In this document: positions 1-8,068 of the stretch, one piece after another
Layout of the letters: each line of letters starts with the position of its first letter
Numbering within the stretch: position 1 is the stretch's first letter
DNA from: Streptomyces dysideae
GTDB lineage: Bacteria; Actinomycetota; Actinomycetes; Streptomycetales; Streptomycetaceae
Direction: 5' to 3'
NCBI RefSeq assembly: GCF_001514305.1
Contig: NZ_KQ949093.1
Location: 1 to 64,000 of the forward strand
Length of the DNA: 64,000 nucleotides
Made by a program: the position numbers and the translations under genes
Notes under the pieces: generated by a model
The model's input: the letters and a program-made list of their open reading frames with translations, nothing else
What the model was told of the DNA's origin: nothing
Database searches by the model: none

Positions 1-10
1 TCCTTTTAGA

Positions 11-53
11 GCTCTGGCTCTTGGGCACGCAGCCCAAGAGCCAGAGCTTTTTT
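11..53 (+). terminator. Strong intrinsic terminator of the upstream gene
   Basis: A perfect 16-bp stem (11-26 with 32-47) closes a 5-nt loop and is followed at once by six T residues. It ends a plus-strand transcript whose gene lies left of the window. The inverted repeat could also work in the other direction, but the T-run is on the plus-strand side. Confidence 0.9.
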
Positions 54-111
54 GCGTTGAGGTAGGGTCAGAGCGCATCGTTGGTACGTTTTCCCCACAG
101 GAGGCCCCCGG

Positions 112-720
112 GTGGAGGTCCAGGAGACCCGCGTCCAGACAGACCGGGTCCTCACCATCCCCAACATCCTCAGCATGGCGCGGCTCGTCGGTGTGCCGCT
201 CTTCCTGTGGCTGATTCTCCGGCCTGAGTTCGGTGGGCCGAAGAGTGACGGCTGGGCACTCCTGGTGCTGGCTCTGAGCGGCGTCAGCGACTACCTGGAC
301 GGCAAGCTCGCGCGGCGTTGGAACCAGATCAGCACCCTCGGCCGGCTCCTCGACCCCGCAGCGGACCGGCTCTACATTCTCTCGACTTTGGTCGGTCTCA
401 CCTGGCGCGAGATTCTGCCAATCTGGTTGACCGCTGCACTTCTGGCGCGAGAACTGGTTCTGCTGGTGATGGTGGGTATCCTCAGGCGGCATGGCTATCC
501 GCCGCCGCAGGTGAACTTCCTTGGGAAGGCCGCCACGTTCAACCTGATGTATGCTTTCCCGTTGCTCCTGCTCAGTGACGGAACTGGATGGATCCCGTCA
601 CTTGCTGCTATTTTCGGATGGGCGTTCGCTGGATGGGGTACAACGCTCTACTGGTGGGCAGGAGTCCTCTACGTGGTACAAGTCCGCCGTCTGGTCCGTG
701 CGGACGCCATGGCCGATTGA
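112..720 (+). CDS. CDP-alcohol phosphatidyltransferase family membrane protein
   Basis: This 202-residue membrane enzyme should join a CDP-activated lipid to an alcohol, as phosphatidylglycerolphosphate or cardiolipin synthases do. The family signature D-x2-D-G-x2-A-R-x8-G-x3-D-x3-D is complete around residues 60-84 (SDYLDGKLAR, then GRLLDPAADR). Several hydrophobic segments follow. The GTG start at 112 has an AGGAGG ribosome site at about 100-105. In mycobacteria the equivalent position next to DUF881/Sbp genes is held by pgsA2, which fits this family, but the exact alcohol acceptor cannot be read from sequence. It lies 115 bp upstream of the nucleotidyltransferase gene. Confidence 0.85.
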   Translation: MEVQETRVQTDRVLTIPNILSMARLVGVPLFLWLILRPEFGGPKSDGWALLVLALSGVSDYLDGKLARRWNQISTLGRLLDPAADRLYILSTLVGLTWREILPIWLTAALLARELVLLVMVGILRRHGYPPPQVNFLGKAATFNLMYAFPLLLLSDGTGWIPSLAAIFGWAFAGWGTTLYWWAGVLYVVQVRRLVRADAMAD

Positions 721-835
721 ACCCGCGGATTGATGCTTGCCCAGCGGCTCGATGGCCCGCGGCCGAGAAGTGCGGGACAATCTGGACGGGTGAAGTCGGC
801 TAGACCGTCGTCTCTTCGAGGAGGACGCTTCCGAC

Positions 836-3331
836 ATGAAGGCCGTCGTGATGGCCGGAGGCGAAGGCACGCGCCTTCGCCCCATGACCTCAAGCATGCC
901 CAAGCCGCTCCTGCCGGTCGCCAACCGGCCGATCATGGAGCACGTTCTGCGGCTGCTCAAAAGGCATGGGCTCAACGAGACCGTCGTAACTGTCCAGTTC
1001 TTGGCCTCGCTGGTCAAGAACTACTTCGGTGACGGTGAAGAGCTCGGAATGGAGCTCAGTTATGCCAACGAGGAGAAGCCACTCGGTACTGCCGGAAGCG
1101 TCAAGAACGCCGAAGAGGCGTTGAAGGATGATGCTTTCCTCGTCATCTCCGGTGATGCCCTGACCGACTTCGACCTCACTGAGCTGATCAATTTCCACAA
1201 GGAAAAAGGCGCACTGGTCACCGTCTGCCTGACGCGTGTGCCCAATCCGCTGGAATTCGGCATCACCATCGTCGATGAAGAGGGTAAGGTCGAGCGTTTC
1301 CTCGAGAAGCCGACCTGGGGGCAGGTGTTCTCGGACACGGTGAACACCGGCATCTACGTCATGGAGCCCGAGGTCTTCGACTATGTCGAGCCCGATGTGC
1401 CCGTCGACTGGTCCGGCGACGTCTTCCCGCAGTTGATGAAGGAGGGCAAGCCGGTCTACGGGTTTGTCGCAGAGGGGTACTGGGAGGACGTCGGCACGCA
1501 CGAGAGCTATGTGAAGGCGCAGGCCGACGTCCTTGAAGGCAAGGTCGACGTCGATATCGACGGTTTCGAGATCTCCCCGGGCGTGTGGGTAGCGGAGGGC
1601 GCGGAGGTGCACCCCGATGCAGTTCTGCGTGGTCCTCTCTACATCGGGGACTACGCCAAGGTCGAGGCTGGTGCCGAGATCCGGGAGCATACCGTCGTCG
1701 GCTCGAACGTTGTCGTCAAGAGCGGGGCCTTTCTTCACAAGGCAGTCGTGCACGACAACGTCTATGTCGGGCAGCACAGCAATCTGCGTGGCTGTGTCGT
1801 CGGAAAGAACACCGACATCATGCGCGCTGCCCGGATCGAGGACGGCGCTGTCATCGGTGACGAGTGCCTGATCGGTGAAGAATCGATCGTTCAGGGCAAT
1901 GTGCGGGTCTATCCGTTCAAAACCATCGAGGCCGGCGCCTTCGTCAACACCTCGGTGATCTGGGAGTCCCGGGGCCAGGCGCATCTCTTCGGTGCCCGTG
2001 GGGTGTCCGGAATCCTGAACGTGGAGATCACGCCCGAACTGGCCGTCCGGCTCGCCGGCGCGTATGCGACAACCCTCAAGAAGGGCTCCACCGTCACCAC
2101 GGCCCGTGACCACTCCCGTGGTGCCCGTGCGCTGAAGCGGGCGGTGATCTCGGCGCTGCAGACCAGCGCCATCGACGTACGCGATCTGGAGAACGTACCG
2201 CTGCCCGTGGCGCGGCAGCAGACCGCGCGTGGTAGTGCCGGCGGGATCATGATCCGGACCACGCCCGGGGTGCCGGATTCCGTGGACATCATGTTCTTCG
2301 ACGGGCAGGGGGCCGACCTGTCGCAGGGCGGCCAGCGGAAGCTGGACAGGGTGTTCGCGCGACAGGAGTACCGGCGTGCGTTCCCGGGGGAGATCGGGGA
2401 TCTGTATTTCCCGGCCAGCGTCTTCGACTCGTACACCGGGTCGCTGTTGCGGAATGTCGATACGACCGGGATCACCGAGTCCGGGCTCAAGGTCGTAGTT
2501 GACGCGTCGAACGGAAGCGCCGGGCTGGTGCTGCCGAGTCTGCTCGGCAAGCTCGGGGTGGATTCGCTGACCATCAATCCGGGTCTGGACGAGTCGAGGC
2601 CCACGGAGACGGCGGACGTGCGGCGGTCAGGGCTGGTGCGGCTGGGAGAGATCGTGGCGTCCGCACGGGCCGCGTTCGGGGTGCGGTTCGACCCCGTCGG
2701 CGAGCGGCTGTCGCTGGTCGACGAGAAGGGGCGGATCGTCGAGGACGACCGTGCGCTGCTCGTGATGCTCGACCTGGTGGCCGCGGAGCGGCGCAGTGGG
2801 CGGGTGGCGCTGCCGGTGACCACCACGAGGATCGCCGAGCAGGTGGCGGCGTACCACGGGACGCAGGTGGATTGGACGACCACCTCGCCCGACGATCTGA
2901 CCCGGGTCGGCCGTGAGGACACCACGATCTTCGGCGGGGACGGCAAGGGCGGTTTCATCGTCCCGGAGTTCAGCAGTGTCTTCGACGGTACGGCGGCCTT
3001 CGTGCGGTTGATCGGGCTGGTGGCGCGGACGCAGCTCACCCTCAGCCAGATCGACGCGCGGATACCGCGGGCACACGTCCTCAAGAGGGATCTGGCGACC
3101 CCCTGGGCCGTCAAGGGTCTTGTGATGCGGCGGGTCGTGGAAGCGGCCGGAGACCGCTTTGTGGACACGACCGACGGTGTACGGGTCGTGGAGACCGACG
3201 GGCGCTGGGTGATGGTGCTGCCCGACCCTGCCGAGGCGGTCACCCACCTGTGGGCGGAGGGGCCGGACGACGCGTCCGCGCAGGCTCTGCTCGACGAGTG
3301 GTCGGCGGTCGTGGACAGCGCCGGTCGCTGA
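836..3331 (+). CDS. Nucleotidyltransferase / left-handed beta-helix / phosphomannomutase-like fusion
   Basis: An 831-residue three-part protein usually annotated mannose-1-phosphate guanylyltransferase. Residues 1-230 form a sugar-phosphate nucleotidyltransferase with the signature GGEGTRLRP and the PK pair at 22-23. Residues 245-380 form a hexapeptide-repeat left-handed beta helix. The rest resembles a phosphomannomutase. In that last part the usual phosphoserine loop (TASHNP) is replaced by RTTPGVP, and the metal loop (DGDxDR) by DPVGER, so mutase activity is doubtful. The start has a GGAGGA site 10 bases upstream. Likely role (inference): NDP-mannose or a related sugar nucleotide for cell-surface glycans, with the mutase-like domain structural or regulatory. 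Confidence 0.85.
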   Translation: MKAVVMAGGEGTRLRPMTSSMPKPLLPVANRPIMEHVLRLLKRHGLNETVVTVQFLASLVKNYFGDGEELGMELSYANEEKPLGTAGSVKNAEEALKDDAFLVISGDALTDFDLTELINFHKEKGALVTVCLTRVPNPLEFGITIVDEEGKVERFLEKPTWGQVFSDTVNTGIYVMEPEVFDYVEPDVPVDWSGDVFPQLMKEGKPVYGFVAEGYWEDVGTHESYVKAQADVLEGKVDVDIDGFEISPGVWVAEGAEVHPDAVLRGPLYIGDYAKVEAGAEIREHTVVGSNVVVKSGAFLHKAVVHDNVYVGQHSNLRGCVVGKNTDIMRAARIEDGAVIGDECLIGEESIVQGNVRVYPFKTIEAGAFVNTSVIWESRGQAHLFGARGVSGILNVEITPELAVRLAGAYATTLKKGSTVTTARDHSRGARALKRAVISALQTSAIDVRDLENVPLPVARQQTARGSAGGIMIRTTPGVPDSVDIMFFDGQGADLSQGGQRKLDRVFARQEYRRAFPGEIGDLYFPASVFDSYTGSLLRNVDTTGITESGLKVVVDASNGSAGLVLPSLLGKLGVDSLTINPGLDESRPTETADVRRSGLVRLGEIVASARAAFGVRFDPVGERLSLVDEKGRIVEDDRALLVMLDLVAAERRSGRVALPVTTTRIAEQVAAYHGTQVDWTTTSPDDLTRVGREDTTIFGGDGKGGFIVPEFSSVFDGTAAFVRLIGLVARTQLTLSQIDARIPRAHVLKRDLATPWAVKGLVMRRVVEAAGDRFVDTTDGVRVVETDGRWVMVLPDPAEAVTHLWAEGPDDASAQALLDEWSAVVDSAGR

Positions 3332-3436
3332 GAACGCGGCACGTGTGCGTGTCGGGCAGGTGTTCTCAGGGGGCCTGCCCGGCACGCCGGTGGGGCCATT
3401 CGGAGGTACTGGTCGCAACGTGCGACGATGTGCGGC

Positions 3437-4333
3437 ATGCCGCAGCAGCCCCCCGTTCGGAGCACCCCCACGCGCCCTTCGCGCCCGGACGCATCCATGT
3501 CGCTGCTCACCAACGTCATGGACCACAGCCTCGACGACGGATACGCCGAGGCCGCCGCCCGCAGGCAGGCCGCAGGCGAGGGGGGTCTGCCCAGGACCCT
3601 CCGAGCGAAGCTCGGTCTCGCCGCCGGCCTGGTGCTGGCCGCCCTGGTCGTGACGGTCGGTGCGGCGCAGGCGCGGATCGCGGCACCCGTCGTGGCCAAG
3701 GAGCGGGAAGAACTGATCGACCGCATCGACCAGGAGACCGAGGCGGCAGACAAGCTGGAGGACACGGTCGACGAGCTGCGCGGCGATGTGAGTGCCATGC
3801 AGCGCGAGGCGCTCAGAGCGAGCGGCGGCGGTGACCAGACGGAGCTCGTGGGCATTCTGTCGGGCGCCGTCGAGGTGCACGGCCCTGGCGTGAAGCTTGT
3901 CGTGAACGATGCCAAGGACGCCTCCTCGGGGGGCGGCGGCGACCCGCGCGAGACTTCCGGGTTCTCCGACACCGGACGGGTGCGCGACCGGGACATGCAG
4001 CGCGTGGTCAACGGCCTGTGGGAATCGGGCGCCGAGGCCGTCTCCATCAACGGACAGCGGCTGACGGCGCTGTCGGCGATCAGGGCCGCGGGTGACGCGA
4101 TACTGGTCGACAACAAGCCGCTGGTACCGCCGTACACGGTGCTCGCGGTGGGGGACGGGCGGCGGCTGAGCACCAGGTTCCAGAACAGCGCCGACGGGCT
4201 GTATCTGCATGCCCTGCAGGAGAACTACGGCATCCGGACCGCCATCTCCGCGGAGGACGACCTCCGGCTGCCCGCCGCACCGAGTGTGATCGTACGTACA
4301 GCACAGCCGAAAACTGAGAAGGGCACATCGTGA
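3437..4333 (+). CDS. DUF881 membrane-anchored coiled-coil protein (first copy)
   Basis: A 298-residue DUF881 protein: a cytoplasmic N-terminus, one membrane segment (about residues 58-75), a charged coiled coil (KEREELIDRI onward), then the extracellular DUF881 domain. Its function is unknown. In actinobacteria and firmicutes DUF881 genes lie next to the small basic protein gene and near division genes, hence a guess of an envelope or division role. An in-frame ATG at 3428 is an alternative start. The stop overlaps the next start as GTGA (4330-4333), so the two genes are translationally coupled. A second DUF881 copy follows sbp. Confidence 0.82.
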   Translation: MPQQPPVRSTPTRPSRPDASMSLLTNVMDHSLDDGYAEAAARRQAAGEGGLPRTLRAKLGLAAGLVLAALVVTVGAAQARIAAPVVAKEREELIDRIDQETEAADKLEDTVDELRGDVSAMQREALRASGGGDQTELVGILSGAVEVHGPGVKLVVNDAKDASSGGGGDPRETSGFSDTGRVRDRDMQRVVNGLWESGAEAVSINGQRLTALSAIRAAGDAILVDNKPLVPPYTVLAVGDGRRLSTRFQNSADGLYLHALQENYGIRTAISAEDDLRLPAAPSVIVRTAQPKTEKGTS

Positions 4334-4662
4334 TCGCCGTACTGGGCCTCGTCGTCGGAGTCGTGGCCGGCCTGTTGGTCCGGCCTGAGGTTCCGGCTGT
4401 CGTCGAGCCTTATCTGCCGATCGCCGTCGTGGCGGCTCTCGACGCCGTCTTCGGCGGTCTGCGGGCCATGCTCGACGGCATCTTCGACGACAAGGTCTTC
4501 GTGGTGTCGTTCCTGTCCAACGTGGTCGTGGCCGCGCTGATCGTGTTCCTGGGCGACAAGCTGGGCGTGGGCGCCCAGCTGTCCACCGGTGTCGTCGTGG
4601 TCCTCGGTATCCGCATCTTCTCCAACGCCGCGGCGATCCGCCGGCACGTGTTCCGGGCGTGA
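4330..4662 (+). CDS. sbp: Small basic family protein (DUF1290)
   Basis: A 110-residue membrane protein of the Sbp/DUF1290 family, with three or so hydrophobic segments and the typical end VVVLGIRIFSNAAAIRRH. The family is named from a small basic gene near ftsZ in Bacillus, and its function is unsettled. It sits between the two DUF881 genes with 4-nt overlaps on its left side and possibly on its right, so all three should be one translational unit and may form one membrane complex (inference). Confidence 0.85.
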   Translation: MIAVLGLVVGVVAGLLVRPEVPAVVEPYLPIAVVAALDAVFGGLRAMLDGIFDDKVFVVSFLSNVVVAALIVFLGDKLGVGAQLSTGVVVVLGIRIFSNAAAIRRHVFRA

Positions 4663-4667
4663 GGCCG

Positions 4668-5498
4668 ATGAGCACCCAGGACGAGAGGCCCGAGAACCGG
4701 CTGCGCAGGGAGCTGCCCGCGGAGCTGCCCGCGGGCCAGGCGCAGGCCACGGACACCCCCGAGGCGCTGCCCAAGCTCACCGGACGCCAGCGGCTGGTGA
4801 AGGGCCTGTGGCCGCCGCACGTCACCCGGGCCCAACTCATCGTGGCTCTGCTGCTGTTCGGCCTCGGTTTCGGCCTGGCCGTCCAGGTGGCGTCGAACAG
4901 CGACAGCGACAGTGCCCTGCGTGGCGCACGCCAGGAAGATCTCGTTCGCATTCTCGATGAACTGGATGACCGTACTCAGCGTCTTGAGGACGAGAAGCAG
5001 GGTCTCGAGAAACAGCGCGACGAGCTGGAGAACAGCTCGAACCAGGCCGAGGAGGCCCGCAGACAGACGGTCGAGAAGGAGAGGCAGCTCGGCATTCTGG
5101 CGGGCACCGTGGCCGCGCAGGGACCCGGCATCACGATGACCATCGACGACACGAAGGGGACGGTCGAGGCGGACATGCTGCTCGACGCGATCCAGGAGCT
5201 GCGCGCGGCCGGCGCGGAGGCGATCCAGGTGAACGGCGTACGCGTCGTCGCCGGCACCTTTCTTTCGGATTCCGGCAACCGCGTGAGCGTCGATGGGAAC
5301 AAGATCAACGCGCCCTATCGTTTCAAGGTCATCGGCAAGCCGCAGGACCTCGAACCGGCCCTCAACATCCCCGGAGGCGTGGTGCAGACTCTTGAGAAGG
5401 AGCAGGCCACCGTGACCGTCGAGCGGTCGGACAAGATCGTCGTGGACGCCTTGCGAGCGGCGAAGCGGCCTGACTACGCTCGGTCGTCCTCCCAGTGA
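4668..5498 (+). CDS. DUF881 membrane-anchored coiled-coil protein (second copy)
   Basis: A 276-residue DUF881 protein built like the gene at 3437: a cytoplasmic N-terminus of about 50 residues, a membrane segment (LIVALLLFGLGFGLAVQ), a coiled coil rich in E, R and K, and the C-terminal DUF881 fold (GPGITMTIDD, then AAGAEAIQVNGVRV). The ATG at 4668 follows a weak GAGG. A GTG at 4659 overlapping the sbp stop as GTGA is an equally plausible coupled start. Two paralogues bracketing sbp is the usual actinobacterial arrangement (Rv1823-Rv1825 in mycobacteria). Confidence 0.82.
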   Translation: MSTQDERPENRLRRELPAELPAGQAQATDTPEALPKLTGRQRLVKGLWPPHVTRAQLIVALLLFGLGFGLAVQVASNSDSDSALRGARQEDLVRILDELDDRTQRLEDEKQGLEKQRDELENSSNQAEEARRQTVEKERQLGILAGTVAAQGPGITMTIDDTKGTVEADMLLDAIQELRAAGAEAIQVNGVRVVAGTFLSDSGNRVSVDGNKINAPYRFKVIGKPQDLEPALNIPGGVVQTLEKEQATVTVERSDKIVVDALRAAKRPDYARSSSQ

Positions 5499-5688
5499 CC
5501 CGGGGGTGCATGGGGGACGTCCGGCGAGGGCATGAGGTTGCGGGGGGTCGGCGCACCGAACGGGTGGTGCGTGGTGGAAACTGTCTGGTGGATACGGACG
5601 TTGTGAGGATGTCCGGGTCGGCCGGTCTGGTCAGTCAGGGTTCGTCCTGCCCCACGGGCGGGTCTGTTTCGGTCAAGGGGAATCGCCC

Positions 5689-6519
5689 GTGAAGTTGTTT
5701 GCGAAGTTGTTCGGCAAGAGTGCGCGAGAGGGTAGCGACAACGCGACCGCTCGCCATCGTGCACAGCCTGACGCAGAGGGCCAGCGCCCGCTGTTCCGGG
5801 ACCAGGTGGCTGGCCCGGGCGGCGACATTTCCGGAGGTCAGGGCGCGCCGTCTGTTGACCCTGCCCAGTCCGGAGGCATAGGTTTCGGGCAACCGTCAAC
5901 CTCAAGTACGGGTGGAGAGTTTTCCTCCGGCCCGTACGCGTCCAATGCTCCGGCGGGGCAGCCGCGGCAGGAGGATCCGTCCATGTCGGCCCTGGTATGT
6001 ACGAGGTGCGGTAACCGCAACGCGGAGAACAGCCGCTTCTGCTCCAACTGCGGCGCGCCGCTGCGCGCCGGAGCTGCGGCCGAGCGTCCGTCCGAGACCA
6101 CGTCCACGATCTCCATCTCCGGCCTCGAGGCCTACGACTCCGAGGTCACCGGCCAGACGCAGATGCCTGCGCTCTCTCCCGAGGCGCAGGCCGCCGTGGA
6201 CGCGCTGCCGCTCGGATCCGCGCTGCTGGTGGTGCGCCGTGGGCCGAACTCGGGCAGCCGTTTCCTGCTGGACAGCGACCTGACCACGGCCGGGCGGCAC
6301 CCGCAGAGCGACATCTTCCTGGACGACGTGACGGTCTCGCGTCGGCACGTGGAGTTCCGCCGCGGTGCGGACGGCTCGTTCACGGTGGCCGACGTCGGCA
6401 GTCTGAACGGCACCTATGTCAACCGCGAGCGGATCGACCAGGTCGCTCTGTCGAACGGTGACGAGGTGCAGATCGGCAAGTACCGGCTGGTCTTCCACGC
6501 GAGCCAGCGGGGCTACTGA
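5689..6519 (+). CDS. GarA/OdhI-like FHA-domain protein with zinc ribbon
   Basis: A 276-residue cytoplasmic protein with a basic N-terminus, a low-complexity region, a CxxC...CxxC zinc ribbon (CTRCG, then CSNCG, residues about 105-122), an ETTST motif near residue 140 and a C-terminal FHA domain (GRHPQSDIFL, SRRHVEF, LNGTYVN). In mycobacterial GarA and corynebacterial OdhI, threonines of an ETTS/ETTV motif are phosphorylated by Pkn kinases, which controls binding to 2-oxoglutarate dehydrogenase. The motif and the neighbourhood (GarA is also beside an FtsR gene) support orthology. The zinc ribbon and long N-terminus are extra. GTG start; 190 bp of upstream DNA may hold its promoter. Confidence 0.82.
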   Translation: MKLFAKLFGKSAREGSDNATARHRAQPDAEGQRPLFRDQVAGPGGDISGGQGAPSVDPAQSGGIGFGQPSTSSTGGEFSSGPYASNAPAGQPRQEDPSMSALVCTRCGNRNAENSRFCSNCGAPLRAGAAAERPSETTSTISISGLEAYDSEVTGQTQMPALSPEAQAAVDALPLGSALLVVRRGPNSGSRFLLDSDLTTAGRHPQSDIFLDDVTVSRRHVEFRRGADGSFTVADVGSLNGTYVNRERIDQVALSNGDEVQIGKYRLVFHASQRGY

Positions 6520-6522
6520 CCC

Positions 6523-6552
6523 TCCCCCGGACTCCGTCCGGGGGGACCCCCA
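6523..6552 (+). repeat. Small interspersed CCCCC/GGGGGG hairpin repeat, copy 1
   Basis: A CCCCCGGACT-x-GTCCGGGGGG hairpin followed by ACCCCCA lies between the FHA gene stop and the FtsR-like start. The G-run can pair with either flanking C-run. Related copies are at 8094-8128, 25690-25728 and 52765-52804. Confidence 0.7.
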
Positions 6553-6562
6553 GGGAAGGTCC

Positions 6563-7300
6563 ATGCTGAAGACACCGAGCGGCGGTGCCGGGCACGGTAT
6601 CGCCGCCGCGGACAGTGGGCTGATGAGCATCGGCACGGTGTTGAACGTGCTGCGCGACGAGTTCCCCGAAGTGACCATCTCCAAGATCCGCTTCCTGGAG
6701 TCCGAAGGGCTCATCGAGCCGCAGCGGACCCCCTCGGGGTATCGCAAGTTCAGCGCAGGCGACGTCGAGCGGCTCGGCCACGTACTGCGGATGCAGCGGG
6801 ACCACTATCTGCCGCTCAAGGTGATCCGGGAGCACCTGGACGCCATGGAGCGCGGTGAGGCCACACCACTTCCGACCGTGGGCCGCCAGCGCGACGGTGA
6901 GCCCGTGCTGGAGCCCCTGGACGGGCCCACAGCCGCCCGGATCGGGCGGGCCGAGCTGCTTGCCGCCGCCGGGATCGGTGAGCAGGAGCTCGACGAGTGG
7001 GAGTCGTACGGCCTGGTCACCCCGCTGCCGGACGGGGCGTACGACGCGGAGGCGGCCACGGTCGCCTCGCTCGTCGCCGAACTGGGGCGGTTCGGGATCG
7101 AACCGCGGCACCTGCGGGTGATGAAGGCCGCTGCCGACCGCGAGGCGGGTCTCGTGGACCAGGTGGTGGCCCCGCTGAAGAGGCACCGCAACCCGCAGAC
7201 CAGGGCGCACGCGGAGGCCCGGACGAAGGAACTGGCGGGGCTCACGGTGAAGCTGCACGCCGCGCTCGTGCAGACCGCGCTCGGCGTGCGGCTGCCCTGA
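6563..7300 (+). CDS. ftsR: FtsR-like MerR-family transcriptional regulator
   Basis: A 245-residue regulator with an N-terminal MerR winged helix (LMSIGTVLNV, ISKIRFLESEGL, RKFSAGDVERL) and a long helical C-terminal effector region without cysteine metal sites. It matches the actinobacterial Rv1828/FtsR family, which in Corynebacterium activates ftsZ. ATG 6563 is chosen: an in-frame upstream extension would run back through the FHA gene and the hairpin repeat. A GGGAAGG site sits a few bases upstream. FHA-FtsR-nuclease is a conserved order. Confidence 0.85.
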   Translation: MLKTPSGGAGHGIAAADSGLMSIGTVLNVLRDEFPEVTISKIRFLESEGLIEPQRTPSGYRKFSAGDVERLGHVLRMQRDHYLPLKVIREHLDAMERGEATPLPTVGRQRDGEPVLEPLDGPTAARIGRAELLAAAGIGEQELDEWESYGLVTPLPDGAYDAEAATVASLVAELGRFGIEPRHLRVMKAAADREAGLVDQVVAPLKRHRNPQTRAHAEARTKELAGLTVKLHAALVQTALGVRLP

Positions 7301-7373
7301 GCAGGGCCCGACCGTACAGTCCGAAGCGGGTGCCCGTTCCCTGCCCGACTACCCAAACGTCCCGGGCACGGCC

Positions 7374-7379
7374 TAGGGT
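7374..7379 (+). promoter_or_regulatory. -10 hexamer TAGGGT of a leaderless transcript
   Basis: TAGGGT ends 6 nt before the GTG of the DUF151 gene and there is no Shine-Dalgarno sequence, which implies a leaderless mRNA. I do not see a convincing -35 hexamer. Confidence 0.5.
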
Positions 7380-7385
7380 TGCTGT

Positions 7386-7859
7386 GTGAACGAGCTCGAT
7401 GTCGTAGGTGTCCGGGTCGAGATGCCCTCCAACCAACCGATCGTGCTCCTGCGTGAAGTGGGAGGCGACCGCTACCTCCCCATCTGGATCGGGCCCGGGG
7501 AGGCGACGGCCATCGCCTTCGCCCAGCAGGGCATGGCCCCCGCACGACCGCTGACCCACGACCTGTTCAAGGACGTGCTGGAGGCCGTCGGCCAGGAGCT
7601 CACCGAAGTGCGCATCACGGACCTGCGTGAGGGCGTCTTCTACGCCGAGCTGGTCTTCGCCAGCGGGGTCGAGGTGAGCGCCCGCCCGTCCGATGCCATA
7701 GCGCTTGCCCTGCGCACCGGGACGCCGATCTACGGCAGCGACGGGGTGCTCGACGACGCGGGTATCGCGATTCCTGACGAGCAGGAGGACGAGGTGGAGA
7801 AGTTCCGCGAGTTCCTCGACCAGATCTCGCCCGAGGACTTCGGCACCAGCAACCAGTGA
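7386..7859 (+). CDS. Bifunctional nuclease family protein (DUF151)
   Basis: A 157-residue cytoplasmic protein of the bifunctional nuclease / DUF151 family (MNELDVVGVRVEMP, LPIWIGPGEA, the RPSDAIALALR signature). Family members have been reported to have both RNase and DNase activity, but their physiological role is poorly known. The acidic C-terminus (DEQEDEVEKFREFLDQ) is typical of the actinobacterial branch. The start is GTG 7386, most likely leaderless. It lies 85 bp after ftsR, in the order seen in Mycobacterium (Rv1828-Rv1829). Confidence 0.88.
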   Translation: MNELDVVGVRVEMPSNQPIVLLREVGGDRYLPIWIGPGEATAIAFAQQGMAPARPLTHDLFKDVLEAVGQELTEVRITDLREGVFYAELVFASGVEVSARPSDAIALALRTGTPIYGSDGVLDDAGIAIPDEQEDEVEKFREFLDQISPEDFGTSNQ

Positions 7860-7982
7860 TGCGGCGGCTCAAAAGCCGGCAATTGCCAGCGGCGAGTGAG
7901 AGCGTCCTGCGGATTGCTCCGAGCGCATTCGGCTAGCCTTTCCCCGCGGTTGGGTACGGGAAACCACTCCTAGGGTGATTAT

Positions 7983-8000
7983 CACTCGGCGTGCCGAGTG
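7983..8000. promoter_or_regulatory. 8-2-8 perfect palindrome upstream of the second MerR gene
   Basis: CACTCGGC-gt-GCCGAGTG is perfectly symmetrical and lies 9 bp upstream of the -35 element of the following promoter, a good position for a regulator site. No binding protein can be named. Confidence 0.5.
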
Positions 8001-8009
8001 TGGCGATCG

Positions 8010-8038
8010 TTGACGCACCCCTGGTGACTGCCTACCGT
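8010..8038 (+). promoter_or_regulatory. Consensus promoter of the second MerR gene
   Basis: TTGACG (8010-8015), 17-bp spacer, TACCGT (8033-8038). This fits the principal-sigma-factor consensus. The expected start point is about 8045, leaving a 24-nt leader that includes the GGAGG-like site before GTG 8069. Confidence 0.65.
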
Positions 8039-8068
8039 CGAGAAGGCAGGTCAAGGACGGAGGTCGGC

